From the NCBI RefSeq assembly GCF_022662195.1, contig NZ_JAKMCS010000006.1, positions 151,421-215,420 of the forward strand: 64,000 nt of DNA. Reading direction: 5' to 3'. Origin of the DNA: Aestuariivivens insulae. GTDB taxonomy: Bacteria > Bacteroidota > Bacteroidia > Flavobacteriales > Flavobacteriaceae. Positions within the stretch are counted from its first letter, which is position 1. Each line of letters starts with the position of its first letter. This document shows, piece by piece, positions 42,912 through 52,058 of this stretch. The position numbers and the translations under genes were made by a program. Under the pieces are notes generated by a model, which was given only the letters and a program-made list of their open reading frames with translations, ran no database searches and had not been told where the DNA came from.

Positions 42912-44204
42912 ATGAAGAATTTTGTTGAAGAGTTAACTTGGAGAGGTATGGTGCATACCGTTATGCCTGGAGCAGAAGAGCATTTAATGGAAGGTATACG
43001 TAGTGCATATGTGGGGTTCGATCCAACAGCAGATTCTTTACATATTGGAAACCTGGTGCCTATTATGTTGTTGGCGCATTACCAGCGATGCGGGCATAAG
43101 CCCATTGCATTGGTTGGTGGTGCTACAGGTATGATTGGTGACCCATCGGGGAAATCGAATGAACGTAACTTGTTGGACGAAAAAACACTGCGTCATAACC
43201 AAGAAGCCATAAAAAAACAATTAGCCCATTTTCTGGATTTTAAAAGCGATGTCGAAAATGCTGCCGTTTTAGTGAATAATTACGATTGGATGAAAGACAT
43301 TTCGTTTTTGGACTTTATTCGCGATGTGGGTAAGCATATTACCGTAAACTATATGATGGCCAAAGATTCTGTGAAGAATAGAATTTCTTCTGAAGCTTCA
43401 GAAGGAATGAGCTTTACAGAGTTTACCTATCAGTTGGTGCAAGGTTACGATTTTCTTCACCTTTACAGAGATATTGACTGTACCTTGCAAATGGGCGGCA
43501 GCGATCAATGGGGTAACATCACTACAGGTACAGAATTGATTAGGCGTATTGGTAACGGTAAAGGTTTTGCGATTACTTGTCCGTTAATCACAAAATCCGA
43601 TGGTTCTAAATTTGGGAAGTCCGAGGGTGGCAATGTATGGTTAGATGCCAATAGGACCTCACCATATAAGTTCTATCAATATTGGTTGAACTCAAGCGAT
43701 GAAGATGCCGAAAAGTATATTAAAATCTTTACCTTTTTAAAAGAGGAAGAGGTGAATGCCTTAATACAAGAACACCAAGAAGCACCACATTTACGAGTGC
43801 TCCAAAAGCGTTTAGCCGAAGAGATTACCACTATGGTGCATTCTAAGGCCGATTTAGATAACGCGATAAAAGCTAGTAATATTTTATTTGGAAAATCGAC
43901 CAGCGATGATTTAAAGCAGTTGAATGAACAAACCTTTTTAGATGTTTTTGATGGCGTGCCACAAACTGAAATTGCTCTAGATGATATTGACAACGGACTG
44001 GATATTATTGCCGCTTTAGCTGAAAAAGGAGGATTTCTAAAGTCGAATGGCGAAGCACGTCGTGCTTTAAAAGAAAATTCCATCTCAGTAAATAAAGAAA
44101 AAGTAAATGAAGGCTATTCTATTTCTACAGACGACTTGATCAATAATAAGTTTGTGCTTTTACAGCGCGGGAAGAAGAATTACTTTGTACTGACCGTAAA
44201 ATAA
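42912..44204 (+). CDS. tyrS: Tyrosyl-tRNA synthetase
   Basis: A class I synthetase of 430 residues. The adenylate-site motif HIGN is in [14 protein letters not shown] and the KMSKS-like loop is KFGKSEGG. The tyrosine pocket shows [26 protein letters not shown]-terminal S4-like RNA-binding domain (about 360-430) follows, with [20 protein letters not shown] terminator follows directly. Confidence 0.97.
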   Translation: MKNFVEELTWRGMVHTVMPGAEEHLMEGIRSAYVGFDPTADSLHIGNLVPIMLLAHYQRCGHKPIALVGGATGMIGDPSGKSNERNLLDEKTLRHNQEAIKKQLAHFLDFKSDVENAAVLVNNYDWMKDISFLDFIRDVGKHITVNYMMAKDSVKNRISSEASEGMSFTEFTYQLVQGYDFLHLYRDIDCTLQMGGSDQWGNITTGTELIRRIGNGKGFAITCPLITKSDGSKFGKSEGGNVWLDANRTSPYKFYQYWLNSSDEDAEKYIKIFTFLKEEEVNALIQEHQEAPHLRVLQKRLAEEITTMVHSKADLDNAIKASNILFGKSTSDDLKQLNEQTFLDVFDGVPQTEIALDDIDNGLDIIAALAEKGGFLKSNGEARRALKENSISVNKEKVNEGYSISTDDLINNKFVLLQRGKKNYFVLTVK

Positions 44205-44206
44205 CA

Positions 44207-44242
44207 AAAGCCTCGATTTAACTTGAAATCGAGGCTTTTTTT
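44207..44242 (+). terminator. Intrinsic terminator after tyrS
   Basis: AAGCCTCGATTT pairs with AAATCGAGGCTT, followed by a T run. Confidence 0.85.
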
Positions 44243-44332
44243 AACCAACCAATTAACTTAACTAAAAAACTTTTCTTTTTCTTAGCTATAGCTTTGACGT
44301 ACAGATGTTTTAAACCTTACAAAAAAGATTGT

Positions 44333-44779
44333 TTATTTTTTAAATTTTATGGTTTTCCAATTTTTGTTGGCTTGTTCCAATAAGTTAGCTTCGTTATTTT
44401 TATTCCATAACTCGAGTGTATTAGTGCCCCAGGCATTATAAAATAAATACAGTTTATGGTCTATAATTTTAAAAGCTCGTGGGTTTATAGAAACTTTTTG
44501 GCCTTTTAAAGCAATAGCATAAGCACAATAGCCTCCATATTGCGGGATGTATTGTTCTGGGGCTTTATTGAAGGTTATAAGGTTCTCATTAGAAGAGAAT
44601 TTATAGTTCACACCATCAAACGTTGTCACAAATTCCTTTTTGCCCTCTTTTGGAGTGTTGTTAAAATAGGAAACCACATCGTAGCCATTGGCGGCATATC
44701 CTTTTTTTAGATTATAATCTGGTGTTTGTGAGAAGGTATGTAGGCTTACCAGTATAAACAAATAACACAGTGGCTTCAT
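44333..44779 (-). CDS. YHS-domain secreted protein
   Basis: A 148-residue protein with a signal peptide (about 1-17, LHTFSQ) and one YHS domain (about 25-110). Visible segments are AANGYDVVSYFNNTPKEGKKEF and the APEQYIPQYGGYCAYAIALG-like core. YHS domains bind metals, often copper-related; here no Cys cluster apart from the GGYCAYA cysteine is seen. Function unknown. Confidence 0.88.
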   Translation of the reverse strand: MKPLCYLFILVSLHTFSQTPDYNLKKGYAANGYDVVSYFNNTPKEGKKEFVTTFDGVNYKFSSNENLITFNKAPEQYIPQYGGYCAYAIALKGQKVSINPRAFKIIDHKLYLFYNAWGTNTLELWNKNNEANLLEQANKNWKTIKFKK

Positions 44780-44836
44780 AAAAAAACGTTTTATGATAGG
44801 TCGAAACGTATTTTATACCTTACAGAAAAAAGGGGC

Positions 44837-45817
44837 TTAAAGCACCATTAAATTGCACCCTCTAATGTCAGAATTATCAAAGCGTCCAATAACTTCAAAA
44901 GTTCCATTTTGATAAACACAACCTAAATCTTGAGTAGCGATAAAGGCACAGGAATTAATATTGGCAAGGTCTATAATATTAATACCACCAGTTTTTCCAT
45001 ATCCTTGAACGGTTAGTGCGTCTTCGGTGTCCCGTGTTAACACCTGCATCCAGGGAGGACAACTAAAAAGGCCTTGCCCTTTGGAGTAGGCCTGACTTAA
45101 CAGTTCGGTCATGCCATATTCACTATGTATGGCATTCACACCAAACCCTTTTTGTAGTCTATCGTGTAGTTCGATCCTTATCAACTCTTTTCGTCTACCT
45201 TTCATGCCACCCGTTTCCATAACTATGGTATGCTCTAAATTAAACTGATGCTGCTCAACCAAATCCAATAACGCAAACGAGACGCCTATAAGCAATACCT
45301 TTTTACCATTGGTATCTAATGTTGTTAAGGTATCTTTAAGTTCGTTAAGGTCATTCAAATAGAAACCACTTTCAGGGTGATTGGATCGTTTAATAAGGTT
45401 ATCGACCATATAGATCAAGGAAGACCCTTCGCGTTCCAGGTACGATGGTAGCAAGGCCAAAACAACATAGTCTTCAATGTTTCCATAAAACTTTTGGAAG
45501 CCTTTAGAGAAACTTTGGGTGTATATATCCAGATTGGTTACATAGTGTTTACTGGTACTGCTTCCTGTTGTGCCAGAACTTGTAAATGTGGCTTCAATGT
45601 TTGCTTCAGAACTTAAAACAGGATGGGATTTAAAAAACTGAATAGGTAAAAAAGGGATGTCTTTTACCGAAGTTATCTCGCTGGGGTGTTTGTAAAGTAA
45701 GTCGCAAAACGACCGATAGACCCTATTGTTTTCAAACTGAAACTTAAAAACCTTAAGAGCCAAGTTTTCAAATTCGGTTTGGGTTTTAATATTAAAAATA
45801 GTGTTAGAGTCTATCAT
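44837..45817 (-). CDS. LuxE/PaaK-type acyl-protein synthetase
   Basis: A 326-residue adenylate-forming enzyme of the LuxE type. The ATP-binding loop TSSGTTGSS is at about 79-87. LxxxGVSFALLDLV, METGGMKGRRKELIR and YGMTELLSQAYS are the further family motifs. LuxE activates a fatty acid and ties it to a protein Cys. No luxC/D/A/B partners are present; in Bacteroidota stand-alone LuxE homologues are common and their role is unproven. Confidence 0.88.
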   Translation of the reverse strand: MIDSNTIFNIKTQTEFENLALKVFKFQFENNRVYRSFCDLLYKHPSEITSVKDIPFLPIQFFKSHPVLSSEANIEATFTSSGTTGSSTSKHYVTNLDIYTQSFSKGFQKFYGNIEDYVVLALLPSYLEREGSSLIYMVDNLIKRSNHPESGFYLNDLNELKDTLTTLDTNGKKVLLIGVSFALLDLVEQHQFNLEHTIVMETGGMKGRRKELIRIELHDRLQKGFGVNAIHSEYGMTELLSQAYSKGQGLFSCPPWMQVLTRDTEDALTVQGYGKTGGINIIDLANINSCAFIATQDLGCVYQNGTFEVIGRFDNSDIRGCNLMVL

Positions 45818-45857
45818 ATAATAATACGGAATATTAAGAAGACAAAAGTATATAAAA

Positions 45858-45885
45858 TAAAAAAAGCGTTACTAATGGTAACGCT
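45858..45885 (-). terminator. Intrinsic terminator of the leftward T9SS-cargo gene
   Basis: AGCGTTAC (45865-45872) pairs with GTAACGCT (45878-45885). On the minus strand the stem is followed by a T run (the A run at 45858-45864). Confidence 0.8.
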
Positions 45886-45906
45886 CTAATATTTATGGCA
45901 ATGCTA

Positions 45907-46713
45907 TTAACGAATAATTAATTTTGAAGTTGCAACAGCTCCCTCTTGGGACACTTTTATTAAGTAGATGCCTTTTTTTAAGTAGGAGACATTTAATTTG
46001 TTGTTGCTAATGGTTTGCTTTATCACTTGCTTTCCTAACAGATCAATTATTATAATATCCATTAGTGAACTGCTATTACTGGAAATGGTTACAAAGTCAA
46101 GAGTAGTTGGGTTAGGGTATATGCTAAAACCCCGTATTTTGTGTTGTTTGGAGGAAAGGGTAGGGCCCTGTGTAAAATCCCCAGGGGTATCATCGCTAAC
46201 CGTTACCCAGGCCATTGAAGTTTCGTCGTATTCCAATGAATAGCCCACTGGAGTGTTGGTGGGTTCAGATACGCCTATATCAACAGAGGGCAAGGTCGCT
46301 GCTGGTCCGTCAGTGGCAGTGAAGGTACCTTCGTAACTTAAAAATTGGACGTTTGAACTTCCGGTTTTAGACAGGCATAGCCCGTCGGGAGAGCCGTTTT
46401 GAAAGTTTACTGAAGGGGTAACGGCTATAGCGCCAACGCCAGACATAGATTCATTGTCAATAGTACCAGTTAGAGGAATGGTTTTGTATGATTGCGAATT
46501 TCCTCCATTATACAAGGTTATTGTATAACTTGATAAATCTGTGCCAGCTGGACCGGCAATTTCAATAAACTCGCCAACATCACCACCGTCATTATCGTAA
46601 TGGAATTCATTAATGTAAACGTCATCAACGGTACCCGAGATTCCTACATTGGTTTGGCTCCAAGATAGAGAAGCCACAATAAGAGTTAACGCAAAGAAGT
46701 TAAGTTTTTTCAT
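45907..46713 (-). CDS. Lamin-tail-like secreted protein with T9SS type A sorting domain
   Basis: About 268 residues from the ATG at 46713 (MKKLNFFALTLIVASLSWSQ, a signal peptide); the frame is open to 46767 but that extension lacks signal-peptide character. The N-terminal part (about 30-150) resembles a lamin-tail domain (VYINEFHYDNDGGDVGEFIE). The last ~75 residues (FSIYPNPTTLDFVTISSN ... YLIKVSQEGAVATSKLIIR) form a type A C-terminal sorting domain, which directs export through the type IX secretion system to the surface or medium. Confidence 0.88.
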   Translation of the reverse strand: MKKLNFFALTLIVASLSWSQTNVGISGTVDDVYINEFHYDNDGGDVGEFIEIAGPAGTDLSSYTITLYNGGNSQSYKTIPLTGTIDNESMSGVGAIAVTPSVNFQNGSPDGLCLSKTGSSNVQFLSYEGTFTATDGPAATLPSVDIGVSEPTNTPVGYSLEYDETSMAWVTVSDDTPGDFTQGPTLSSKQHKIRGFSIYPNPTTLDFVTISSNSSSLMDIIIIDLLGKQVIKQTISNNKLNVSYLKKGIYLIKVSQEGAVATSKLIIR

Positions 46714-46764
46714 AATGATAATAGATTTAGGAATCTTAAATATAAGATACTTCTTACGTGTAAG

Positions 46765-46797
46765 CAAAAAAACAGCTTCATTAAGCTGTTTTTTTAC
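46765..46797 (-). terminator. Intrinsic terminator of the small T9SS gene
   Basis: AACAGCTT pairs with AAGCTGTT around a short loop and has A/T tracts on both sides. It ends the 46816-47142 transcript on the minus strand. Confidence 0.8.
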
Positions 46798-46815
46798 AAT
46801 AAATTAACATTATGT

Positions 46816-47142
46816 TTACTTAATCACTAGTTTTCGTGTTTCCGTGATGTTATTTTCGATGATTTTCAAGAAATAAACGCCTGTTGCCAATTTCGATATG
46901 TTTAACTCCTTACCTGTAATTGTAGTGGCATATACTTTCTTTCCAATAGCATTAAAAAACTCAATTTGTTTGGTCATATTACGCTTGGTGGTAATATAAA
47001 TAACTTGCCTATTGCTATTTACGGGGTTTGGGTAAATGGAAAGTTGTTCTATTTTTTGATGCGGTGCATCCTGTGCGAAAACTTGGGGAGCATTCGCAAA
47101 AAGTAAAACAAAGAAAAAGGTCAAAACGTAGTTTTTTGCCAT
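46816..47142 (-). CDS. Minimal T9SS sorting-domain protein
   Basis: A 108-residue protein that is almost only a signal peptide (about 1-23, NAPQVFAQ) plus a type A sorting domain (about 30-108, LSIYPNPVNSNRQVIYI ... TGVYFLKIIENNITETRKLVIK). There is no room for another cargo domain. Such mini-proteins are common in Flavobacteriaceae. They could be small surface-displayed peptides or remnants of larger cargo. Confidence 0.85.
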   Translation of the reverse strand: MAKNYVLTFFFVLLFANAPQVFAQDAPHQKIEQLSIYPNPVNSNRQVIYITTKRNMTKQIEFFNAIGKKVYATTITGKELNISKLATGVYFLKIIENNITETRKLVIK

Positions 47143-47344
47143 AGTAGGATTTTTATATGTTAAATTTAATAAATAATATCAAAAGTTGTACCAATTAATT
47201 GTTAAAGATTTTATCATTTTAACGAAAGGTTAAACTAATGTAACTTGTGTGTTACCTTTTTGTTATATGTCTTTTAATTTTTATAAGTTTATGGCAATAG
47301 TTTTACCTTTACCTTTTTAAGAATGACATCTAATTGCTTTTAGA

Positions 47345-48022
47345 ATGGATAAAACAGACATAAAAATATTATTGGTAGATGATGAACCGGACATTTTGGA
47401 AATCGTTGGGTATAATCTATCTAGTGAGGGATATCAAATCATTACTGCTGAAAATGGAGTGGAAGCAGTTAAAAGAGCCAAAAAGGAACAGCCTCATTTA
47501 ATTATACTGGATGTGATGATGCCAGAAATGGATGGTATTGAAGCTTGTGAACAAATAAGAAAGCTCCCAAATTTAAAAGACACGATCATTACTTTTTTAA
47601 CGGCAAGGGGTGAAGACTACTCGCAAGTGGCTGGTTTTGATGCTGGAGCCGACGATTATATTACCAAACCAATTAAGCCTAAAGTATTAATAAGCAAAGT
47701 AAAAGCATTATTAAGACGTTTTAAGGAAGACAACAACGAAAATCTTAAAATTGGGGATTTAGTTATAGACAGGGAAGAGTATAAAATTAGTTTAAAAGGA
47801 GAGGAAATTATATTGCCTAGAAAAGAGTTTGAATTGTTATCTTTGTTAACCTCGAAGCCAGGGAAGGTTTTTAAACGAGACGAAATTTTAGATAAAGTAT
47901 GGGGTAACGAGGTTGTTGTTGGTGGTAGAACTATAGATGTCCATATTAGAAAACTTAGGGAAAAAATAGGAGACGATAGTTTTAAAACAGTAAAAGGAGT
48001 TGGGTATAAGTTTGTAGACTAA
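47345..48022 (+). CDS. PhoB/OmpR-family response regulator
   Basis: A 225-residue response regulator. The receiver domain (1-120) has the acidic pocket VDDEP and phospho-acceptor Asp56 in LIILDVMMPEMDG; the conserved Lys is in DDYITKPIKP. The C-terminal winged helix (about 130-225) has LPRKEFELLSLLTSKPGKVFKRDEIL and RTIDVHIRKLREKIG. Its stop overlaps the start of the partner kinase by one base. Direct-repeat-like TAAC/TAAA units lie upstream at 47220-47244. Confidence 0.95.
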   Translation: MDKTDIKILLVDDEPDILEIVGYNLSSEGYQIITAENGVEAVKRAKKEQPHLIILDVMMPEMDGIEACEQIRKLPNLKDTIITFLTARGEDYSQVAGFDAGADDYITKPIKPKVLISKVKALLRRFKEDNNENLKIGDLVIDREEYKISLKGEEIILPRKEFELLSLLTSKPGKVFKRDEILDKVWGNEVVVGGRTIDVHIRKLREKIGDDSFKTVKGVGYKFVD

Positions 48023-49068
48023 TGCAAGTTAAATTAAAAAAACCATATCGATTTTCTGCGAAAACGTCGCTTTATATAGCACTATTCTTAACACTCGCAA
48101 CGAGTGTTTTTTTATATTGTTTTTTTGAAATGAATTGGGTTTTGCTAGGCTTTCTTTTAGTGGTAAGCTATATACTGTCCTTTGCCTTTATTCAGTTGCG
48201 TATAGAACGATTAATTTACAGGCGTGTTAAGCAGATTTATGATGACTTAACGCTTTTAGAGTCGGTTAAATTAAATAGAGGAGCCATTACTACAGATATG
48301 AGTACCCTAACCAAGGAAATTGATAAATTTGCTAGGGACAAAAAGCTAGAAATAGAAACACTTAAGGTAAGGGAACAATATAGAAAAGAGTTTTTTGGTA
48401 ATGTATCCCACGAACTAAAAACACCTTTATTTACTGTACAAGGTTATATTTTAACGCTTTTGGATGGTGCTATTAACGATGGAAATGTAAGGGATAAATA
48501 CCTAAAGCGTGCTAGTAAAGGTGTGGAACGTTTAATATATATCGTTAAGGATTTAGACATGATCACTAAACTTGAGATAGGTGATTTAAGTTTAAATATG
48601 CAGGCCTTCGATATTGTGGAGCTTGTAAGGAATGTGTTCGAGATGTTCGAAATGCGAGCCAGTAAGAAGAAGATAACCTTAACCTTCGATGCGGATTATA
48701 AAAAACCTATTTTAGTCAATGCCGATAAGGAGCGAATCCAACAAGTGTTGACCAACCTTATAGTTAATTCCATAAAATATGGGAACGAAAAGGGTACCAC
48801 CGAGGTTAGCATTGAAAATCTAATAAAAAATAAGGTCATTGTCCGTGTAACCGACAATGGTGAAGGCATCTCTAAAAGCCATTTGCCACGTCTTTTCGAA
48901 AGGTTTTATCGTGTGGATAAAAGTGGTGCGCGTAGTGAAGGTGGATCAGGTTTGGGCTTGTCTATAGTAAAACATATTATTGAAGCGCACAATGAAAAAA
49001 TTTATGTGGAAAGTGAATATGGAGTTGGAAGCGAATTTTCATTTACTTTAGAAAAGGTCTCCGAATAG
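48022..49068 (+). CDS. PhoR-like sensor histidine kinase
   Basis: A 348-residue kinase paired with the upstream regulator (overlap ATG/TAA). Two close N-terminal helices (about 13-34 and 38-58) leave almost no periplasmic loop, so it may sense membrane state or a partner. The HisKA H-box is FFGNVSHELKTPLF with His130. The ATPase part has NLIVNSIKYG, DNGEGI and SGLGLSIVKHI. There is no PAS domain. Its 3' end overlaps the convergent glycosyltransferase-like gene by 21 bases. Confidence 0.94.
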   Translation: MQVKLKKPYRFSAKTSLYIALFLTLATSVFLYCFFEMNWVLLGFLLVVSYILSFAFIQLRIERLIYRRVKQIYDDLTLLESVKLNRGAITTDMSTLTKEIDKFARDKKLEIETLKVREQYRKEFFGNVSHELKTPLFTVQGYILTLLDGAINDGNVRDKYLKRASKGVERLIYIVKDLDMITKLEIGDLSLNMQAFDIVELVRNVFEMFEMRASKKKITLTFDADYKKPILVNADKERIQQVLTNLIVNSIKYGNEKGTTEVSIENLIKNKVIVRVTDNGEGISKSHLPRLFERFYRVDKSGARSEGGSGLGLSIVKHIIEAHNEKIYVESEYGVGSEFSFTLEKVSE

Positions 49069-50097
49069 CGCTTTAAAATTATTTTCAAAGCCTTTAAAAC
49101 TAAGTCCTATAAAAGAGTCGATTGTATTAAGTTTGTCTAAAGTAAAAGCTGTTTGGCTACAGCTAGGGACTAAGCCATCTTCGGTAAGACGTTTGGCCAG
49201 GTACTCCTGTTCAAACTGCCCAGGGGTAGGAATAAAAAAAGCTTTTTTACCTAATTTGGACAAATCCATAATGGTGGTGTATCCCGATCTGGAAAGGACT
49301 AAAGCACTCTCGTTAATGGTCTTTTCCAATAACTGGGACGTCATAAAATTATAAACCGTAAGATGTCCCATAATCTGAATGTTCTGTTCTTTTTCCACTA
49401 GGCCTTTAACAAAAACAACTTTACCTGTATAGTGCTTTAATTCCTCCAGCAACTTTTCTTCAAGTAGGGTGCGTTGAGGTTCCGGTCCAGAAAGCAAAAC
49501 CAATAAGTCATTTTTAATGTTACATTCCTGTTGGGAAAACCTGCTTAATGGGCCAATATATTTTGTAGGGATTTCAAAGGCATTGGTGTGACCCAAAGTA
49601 CCACTTAAATTTGGGGTGTCTTCAACGTCGGGAACCCAACATTCATCAAATTGCTGTATGAATTTTTGATGTATTTTAGTGCTTAGTTTAGTAGTGCTTC
49701 CGCTTAGAACATTTAGTTGATGGGTTATAAAAACCGATGGCACTGTTTTACTATAAACCCCAAGTCGGTTATCTGAAATAATACCAGAAATATTAAGCCC
49801 CTCAACAATAGCCTGAGCTGCTTTTTTTTCTGCTTTAATGGCCCATAAAAGCTTAGGAGTGCTTTTTATAAGCTTCCATTTAAAATGTTTTCTATTCTTG
49901 GCATAAGTGACGTTGTAAGGAGGTAATGCAACAGAGGCGATTTTGGGGAATTCCTTTTGCAACAAGGTTAAAGCTACGCCATCACTAGCAATTATGGGCT
50001 CGTAGCCATTACTAATAAGGGCATTGATTATAGGAATACACCTAGTGGCATGACCCAATCCCCAATTTAAGGGGGCAACTAAAATTCTTTTGCTCAT
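49048..50097 (-). CDS. Glycosyltransferase-like protein (MurG-related fold)
   Basis: A 349-residue GT-B-like protein of the Glyco_trans_1_3 type. The N-terminal segment LVAPLNWGLGHATRCIPI is typical; the C-terminal half has LVLLSGPEPQRTLLEEKL and a nucleotide-sugar-site-like SALVLSRSGYTTIMDLSKLGKK. The donor and acceptor are unknown. It is followed upstream (50098-50300) by stacked palindromic repeats. Confidence 0.8.
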   Translation of the reverse strand: MSKRILVAPLNWGLGHATRCIPIINALISNGYEPIIASDGVALTLLQKEFPKIASVALPPYNVTYAKNRKHFKWKLIKSTPKLLWAIKAEKKAAQAIVEGLNISGIISDNRLGVYSKTVPSVFITHQLNVLSGSTTKLSTKIHQKFIQQFDECWVPDVEDTPNLSGTLGHTNAFEIPTKYIGPLSRFSQQECNIKNDLLVLLSGPEPQRTLLEEKLLEELKHYTGKVVFVKGLVEKEQNIQIMGHLTVYNFMTSQLLEKTINESALVLSRSGYTTIMDLSKLGKKAFFIPTPGQFEQEYLAKRLTEDGLVPSCSQTAFTLDKLNTIDSFIGLSFKGFENNFKALFGDLF

Positions 50098-50116
50098 TAT
50101 AAAGGTTTGGGCGTGT

Positions 50117-50160
50117 CCCCAAATTCATTTGGGGTCGGGCCTGCCTGCCGGCAGGCAGGC
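50117..50160. repeat. Stacked palindromes between the glycosyltransferase gene and trmB
   Basis: CCCCAAATTCATTTGGGG (50117-50134, 8-base perfect stem) is followed 4 bases later by a 22-base perfect palindrome (50139-50160, half-site GCCTGCCTGCC). Both would extrude as hairpins. No ORF of note covers the 203-base gap. Confidence 0.65.
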
Positions 50161-50300
50161 TTTCACAAGTCGCTCTCAAAGTGGAGCTCCAACAATTGTT
50201 CAATCCCTCACGCAATTTTCAATTAAATTCAAAGATAAGCATATAAGCACTTTCACATATTTCCTTAATTTTACCAAATAATTAAATTACAGAAACTTCA

Positions 50301-50975
50301 GTGGGTAGTAAAAATAAGCTAAAACGATTTAAGGAAAATGAAACGTTTGATAATGTGTTTCAACCAACACGGGATGAATTGGTTAACCAAGAATATCCTT
50401 TAAAGGGCCATTGGCGAAGTGCTTTTTTTAAAAACGACAATCCGTTGGTTTTGGAGTTGGGTTGTGGTAAAGGAGAATACTCCGTGGCATTGGCACAAAA
50501 ATACCCAGACAAAAATTTTATAGGTATCGATATTAAAGGCGCCCGTTTTTGGAGAGGAGCCAAAACTGCTGTTGAAGAACAAATTTCTAATGTGGCTTTT
50601 TTACGAACCCAAATAGAGCTTATTGAGCATGCGTTTGCCAAAAATGAAGTAGACGAAATCTGGATAACCTTTCCAGACCCGCAAATAAAATATAAGCGCA
50701 CTAAACACCGATTAACCAATGCCCAGTTTTTAGAGAGGTATAAAGCCATATTAAAACCAGAGGGTATCGTTAATTTAAAAACCGATAGCGAATTCATGCA
50801 TGGGTATACGTTGGGTTTGTTACATGGAGCAGGGCATGAGGTACTTTATGCCAATCATGATGTCTATAAACAAGAAGGAAGTCCAGAAGAAGTAACGGGA
50901 ATCCAAACGTTTTATGAAATGCAATATTTAGAGCAACAAAAACCAATTACCTATATTAGATTTAAAATCAAGTAA
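50301..50975 (+). CDS. trmB: tRNA (guanine-N7-)-methyltransferase
   Basis: A 224-residue TrmB that methylates G46 of tRNA with S-adenosylmethionine. Motif I is LELGCGKGEYSVALAQKYP. The catalytic region is DEIWITFPDPQIKYKRTKHRL. The GTG at 50301 is used as start because no in-frame ATG lies before the conserved part. The LysE-type gene starts 2 bases after the stop. Confidence 0.95.
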   Translation: MGSKNKLKRFKENETFDNVFQPTRDELVNQEYPLKGHWRSAFFKNDNPLVLELGCGKGEYSVALAQKYPDKNFIGIDIKGARFWRGAKTAVEEQISNVAFLRTQIELIEHAFAKNEVDEIWITFPDPQIKYKRTKHRLTNAQFLERYKAILKPEGIVNLKTDSEFMHGYTLGLLHGAGHEVLYANHDVYKQEGSPEEVTGIQTFYEMQYLEQQKPITYIRFKIK

Positions 50976-50977
50976 AA

Positions 50978-51613
50978 TTGGATATTACATTTATTTTTTT
51001 TCTGGGTTTAATTATAGCGTTTATAGGGGTCGTTCCACCTGGTTTGTTAAACATGAGTGCTGCTAAAATAAGTCTTAAAGAAGGGCACGCAAGAGGGATT
51101 ATGTTTTCCATAGGGGCTTGTGTGACCGTTTTTGCGCAAACCTATATAGCGGCCATTTTTGCTAGGTACCTAAGTAAACATACCGAAGTTGTTGAAATTT
51201 TACAGCGGGTAGCTTTTGTGGTTTTTGTGCTAATAACCATTTATTACTTGTTCATAGCAAAGTCTAAACCTAAGCAAGATATAGAGCCTAAAGTAAGAAG
51301 TAAGCACAGTCGGTTTTTCCACGGTGTGTTTTTGTCTGCAATAAATATGTTTCCTATTCCTTTTCAGGCTTATATGACTGTTACTTTAGCATCGGTTGGT
51401 TGGTTGGCTTTCGATACCATAAGTATCATATCTTATGTTTCTGGAGCAGCAATGGGTAGTTTCGTAATGTTGTACATGTATATTTTTTTCTTTGATAAAA
51501 TTAAGAGCAAGTCGTTTACGTCCCAAAAAAATATGAACTATCTTATAGGTGGTATTACAGGAGTAATTTCAATTTTTACGCTAATCAATATCATTAAAGA
51601 TTTAAGTTCGTGA
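50978..51613 (+). CDS. LysE-family amino-acid exporter
   Basis: A 211-residue membrane protein with six helices. The N terminus has FIGVVPPGLLNMSAAKISLKEGHARGIMFSIGAC, the LysE/RhtB signature. It starts at TTG 50978, 2 bases after trmB, and overlaps the next gene by 4 bases, so the three are one operon. The exported substrate (amino acid or other small molecule) is unknown. Confidence 0.9.
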   Translation: MDITFIFFLGLIIAFIGVVPPGLLNMSAAKISLKEGHARGIMFSIGACVTVFAQTYIAAIFARYLSKHTEVVEILQRVAFVVFVLITIYYLFIAKSKPKQDIEPKVRSKHSRFFHGVFLSAINMFPIPFQAYMTVTLASVGWLAFDTISIISYVSGAAMGSFVMLYMYIFFFDKIKSKSFTSQKNMNYLIGGITGVISIFTLINIIKDLSS

Positions 51614-51939
51614 AGCGGGATACTTTAAATTTTTTCGACAAAGTTTATGAGGTTGCCAAGCTAATCCCTTACGGCAGGGTAACCAGCTATGGGGCAATCG
51701 CTAAATATCTAGGAGCGGCGAGAAGTGCCCGTATGGTAGGTTATGCTATGAATGGGTCTTCGGGTAAAGATGTGCCGGCACACCGTGTAGTTAATAGAAA
51801 AGGGTTGCTTACGGGCAAACATCATTTTGATGGCACCAATTTAATGCAACAATTGTTGGAAAGCGAAGGTGTGCAAGTTATAGAAAACCAAATTCAAAAT
51901 TTCGAAAAAGTGTTTTGGGATCCTGCTAAGGAATTGTAA
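51610..51939 (+). CDS. Alkyltransferase-like protein (ATL)
   Basis: A 109-residue MGMT/Ada C-terminal-domain homologue. The active-site motif is PAHRV (Pro56-Ala57-His58-Arg59), with Ala in place of the catalytic Cys, which marks ATL proteins. They bind alkylated guanine without repairing it and recruit nucleotide-excision repair. The arginine-finger region is SARMVGYA (Arg41). It starts at GTG 51610, inside the end of the LysE-type gene. Confidence 0.92.
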   Translation: MKRDTLNFFDKVYEVAKLIPYGRVTSYGAIAKYLGAARSARMVGYAMNGSSGKDVPAHRVVNRKGLLTGKHHFDGTNLMQQLLESEGVQVIENQIQNFEKVFWDPAKEL

Positions 51940-52023
51940 TTGTTTCCAAGATTTTTTAAAATTACAAATACTTAAATTGGTAAAACTTATAGCTTAAGTA
52001 TTAAGTCTTCCAGCTTTATTAGT

Positions 52024-52031
52024 TATATTTG
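52024..52031 (+). promoter_or_regulatory. Predicted -7 element of mrp
   Basis: TATATTTG matches TAnnTTTG 27 bases before the mrp ATG. The -33 is weak. Confidence 0.4.
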
Positions 52032-52058
52032 CACTTTAGAATGATTCTTAATAAAACA

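Noticed and set aside
44837-45817. Bioluminescence gene
   Set aside because: It is LuxE-like, but luxC, luxD, luxA and luxB are absent and isolated homologues are common in this phylum.
50139-50160. Regulatory operator for trmB
   Set aside because: The perfect GC-rich palindrome looks like an interspersed repeat next to another hairpin, about 140 bases from trmB, and no regulator is nearby.
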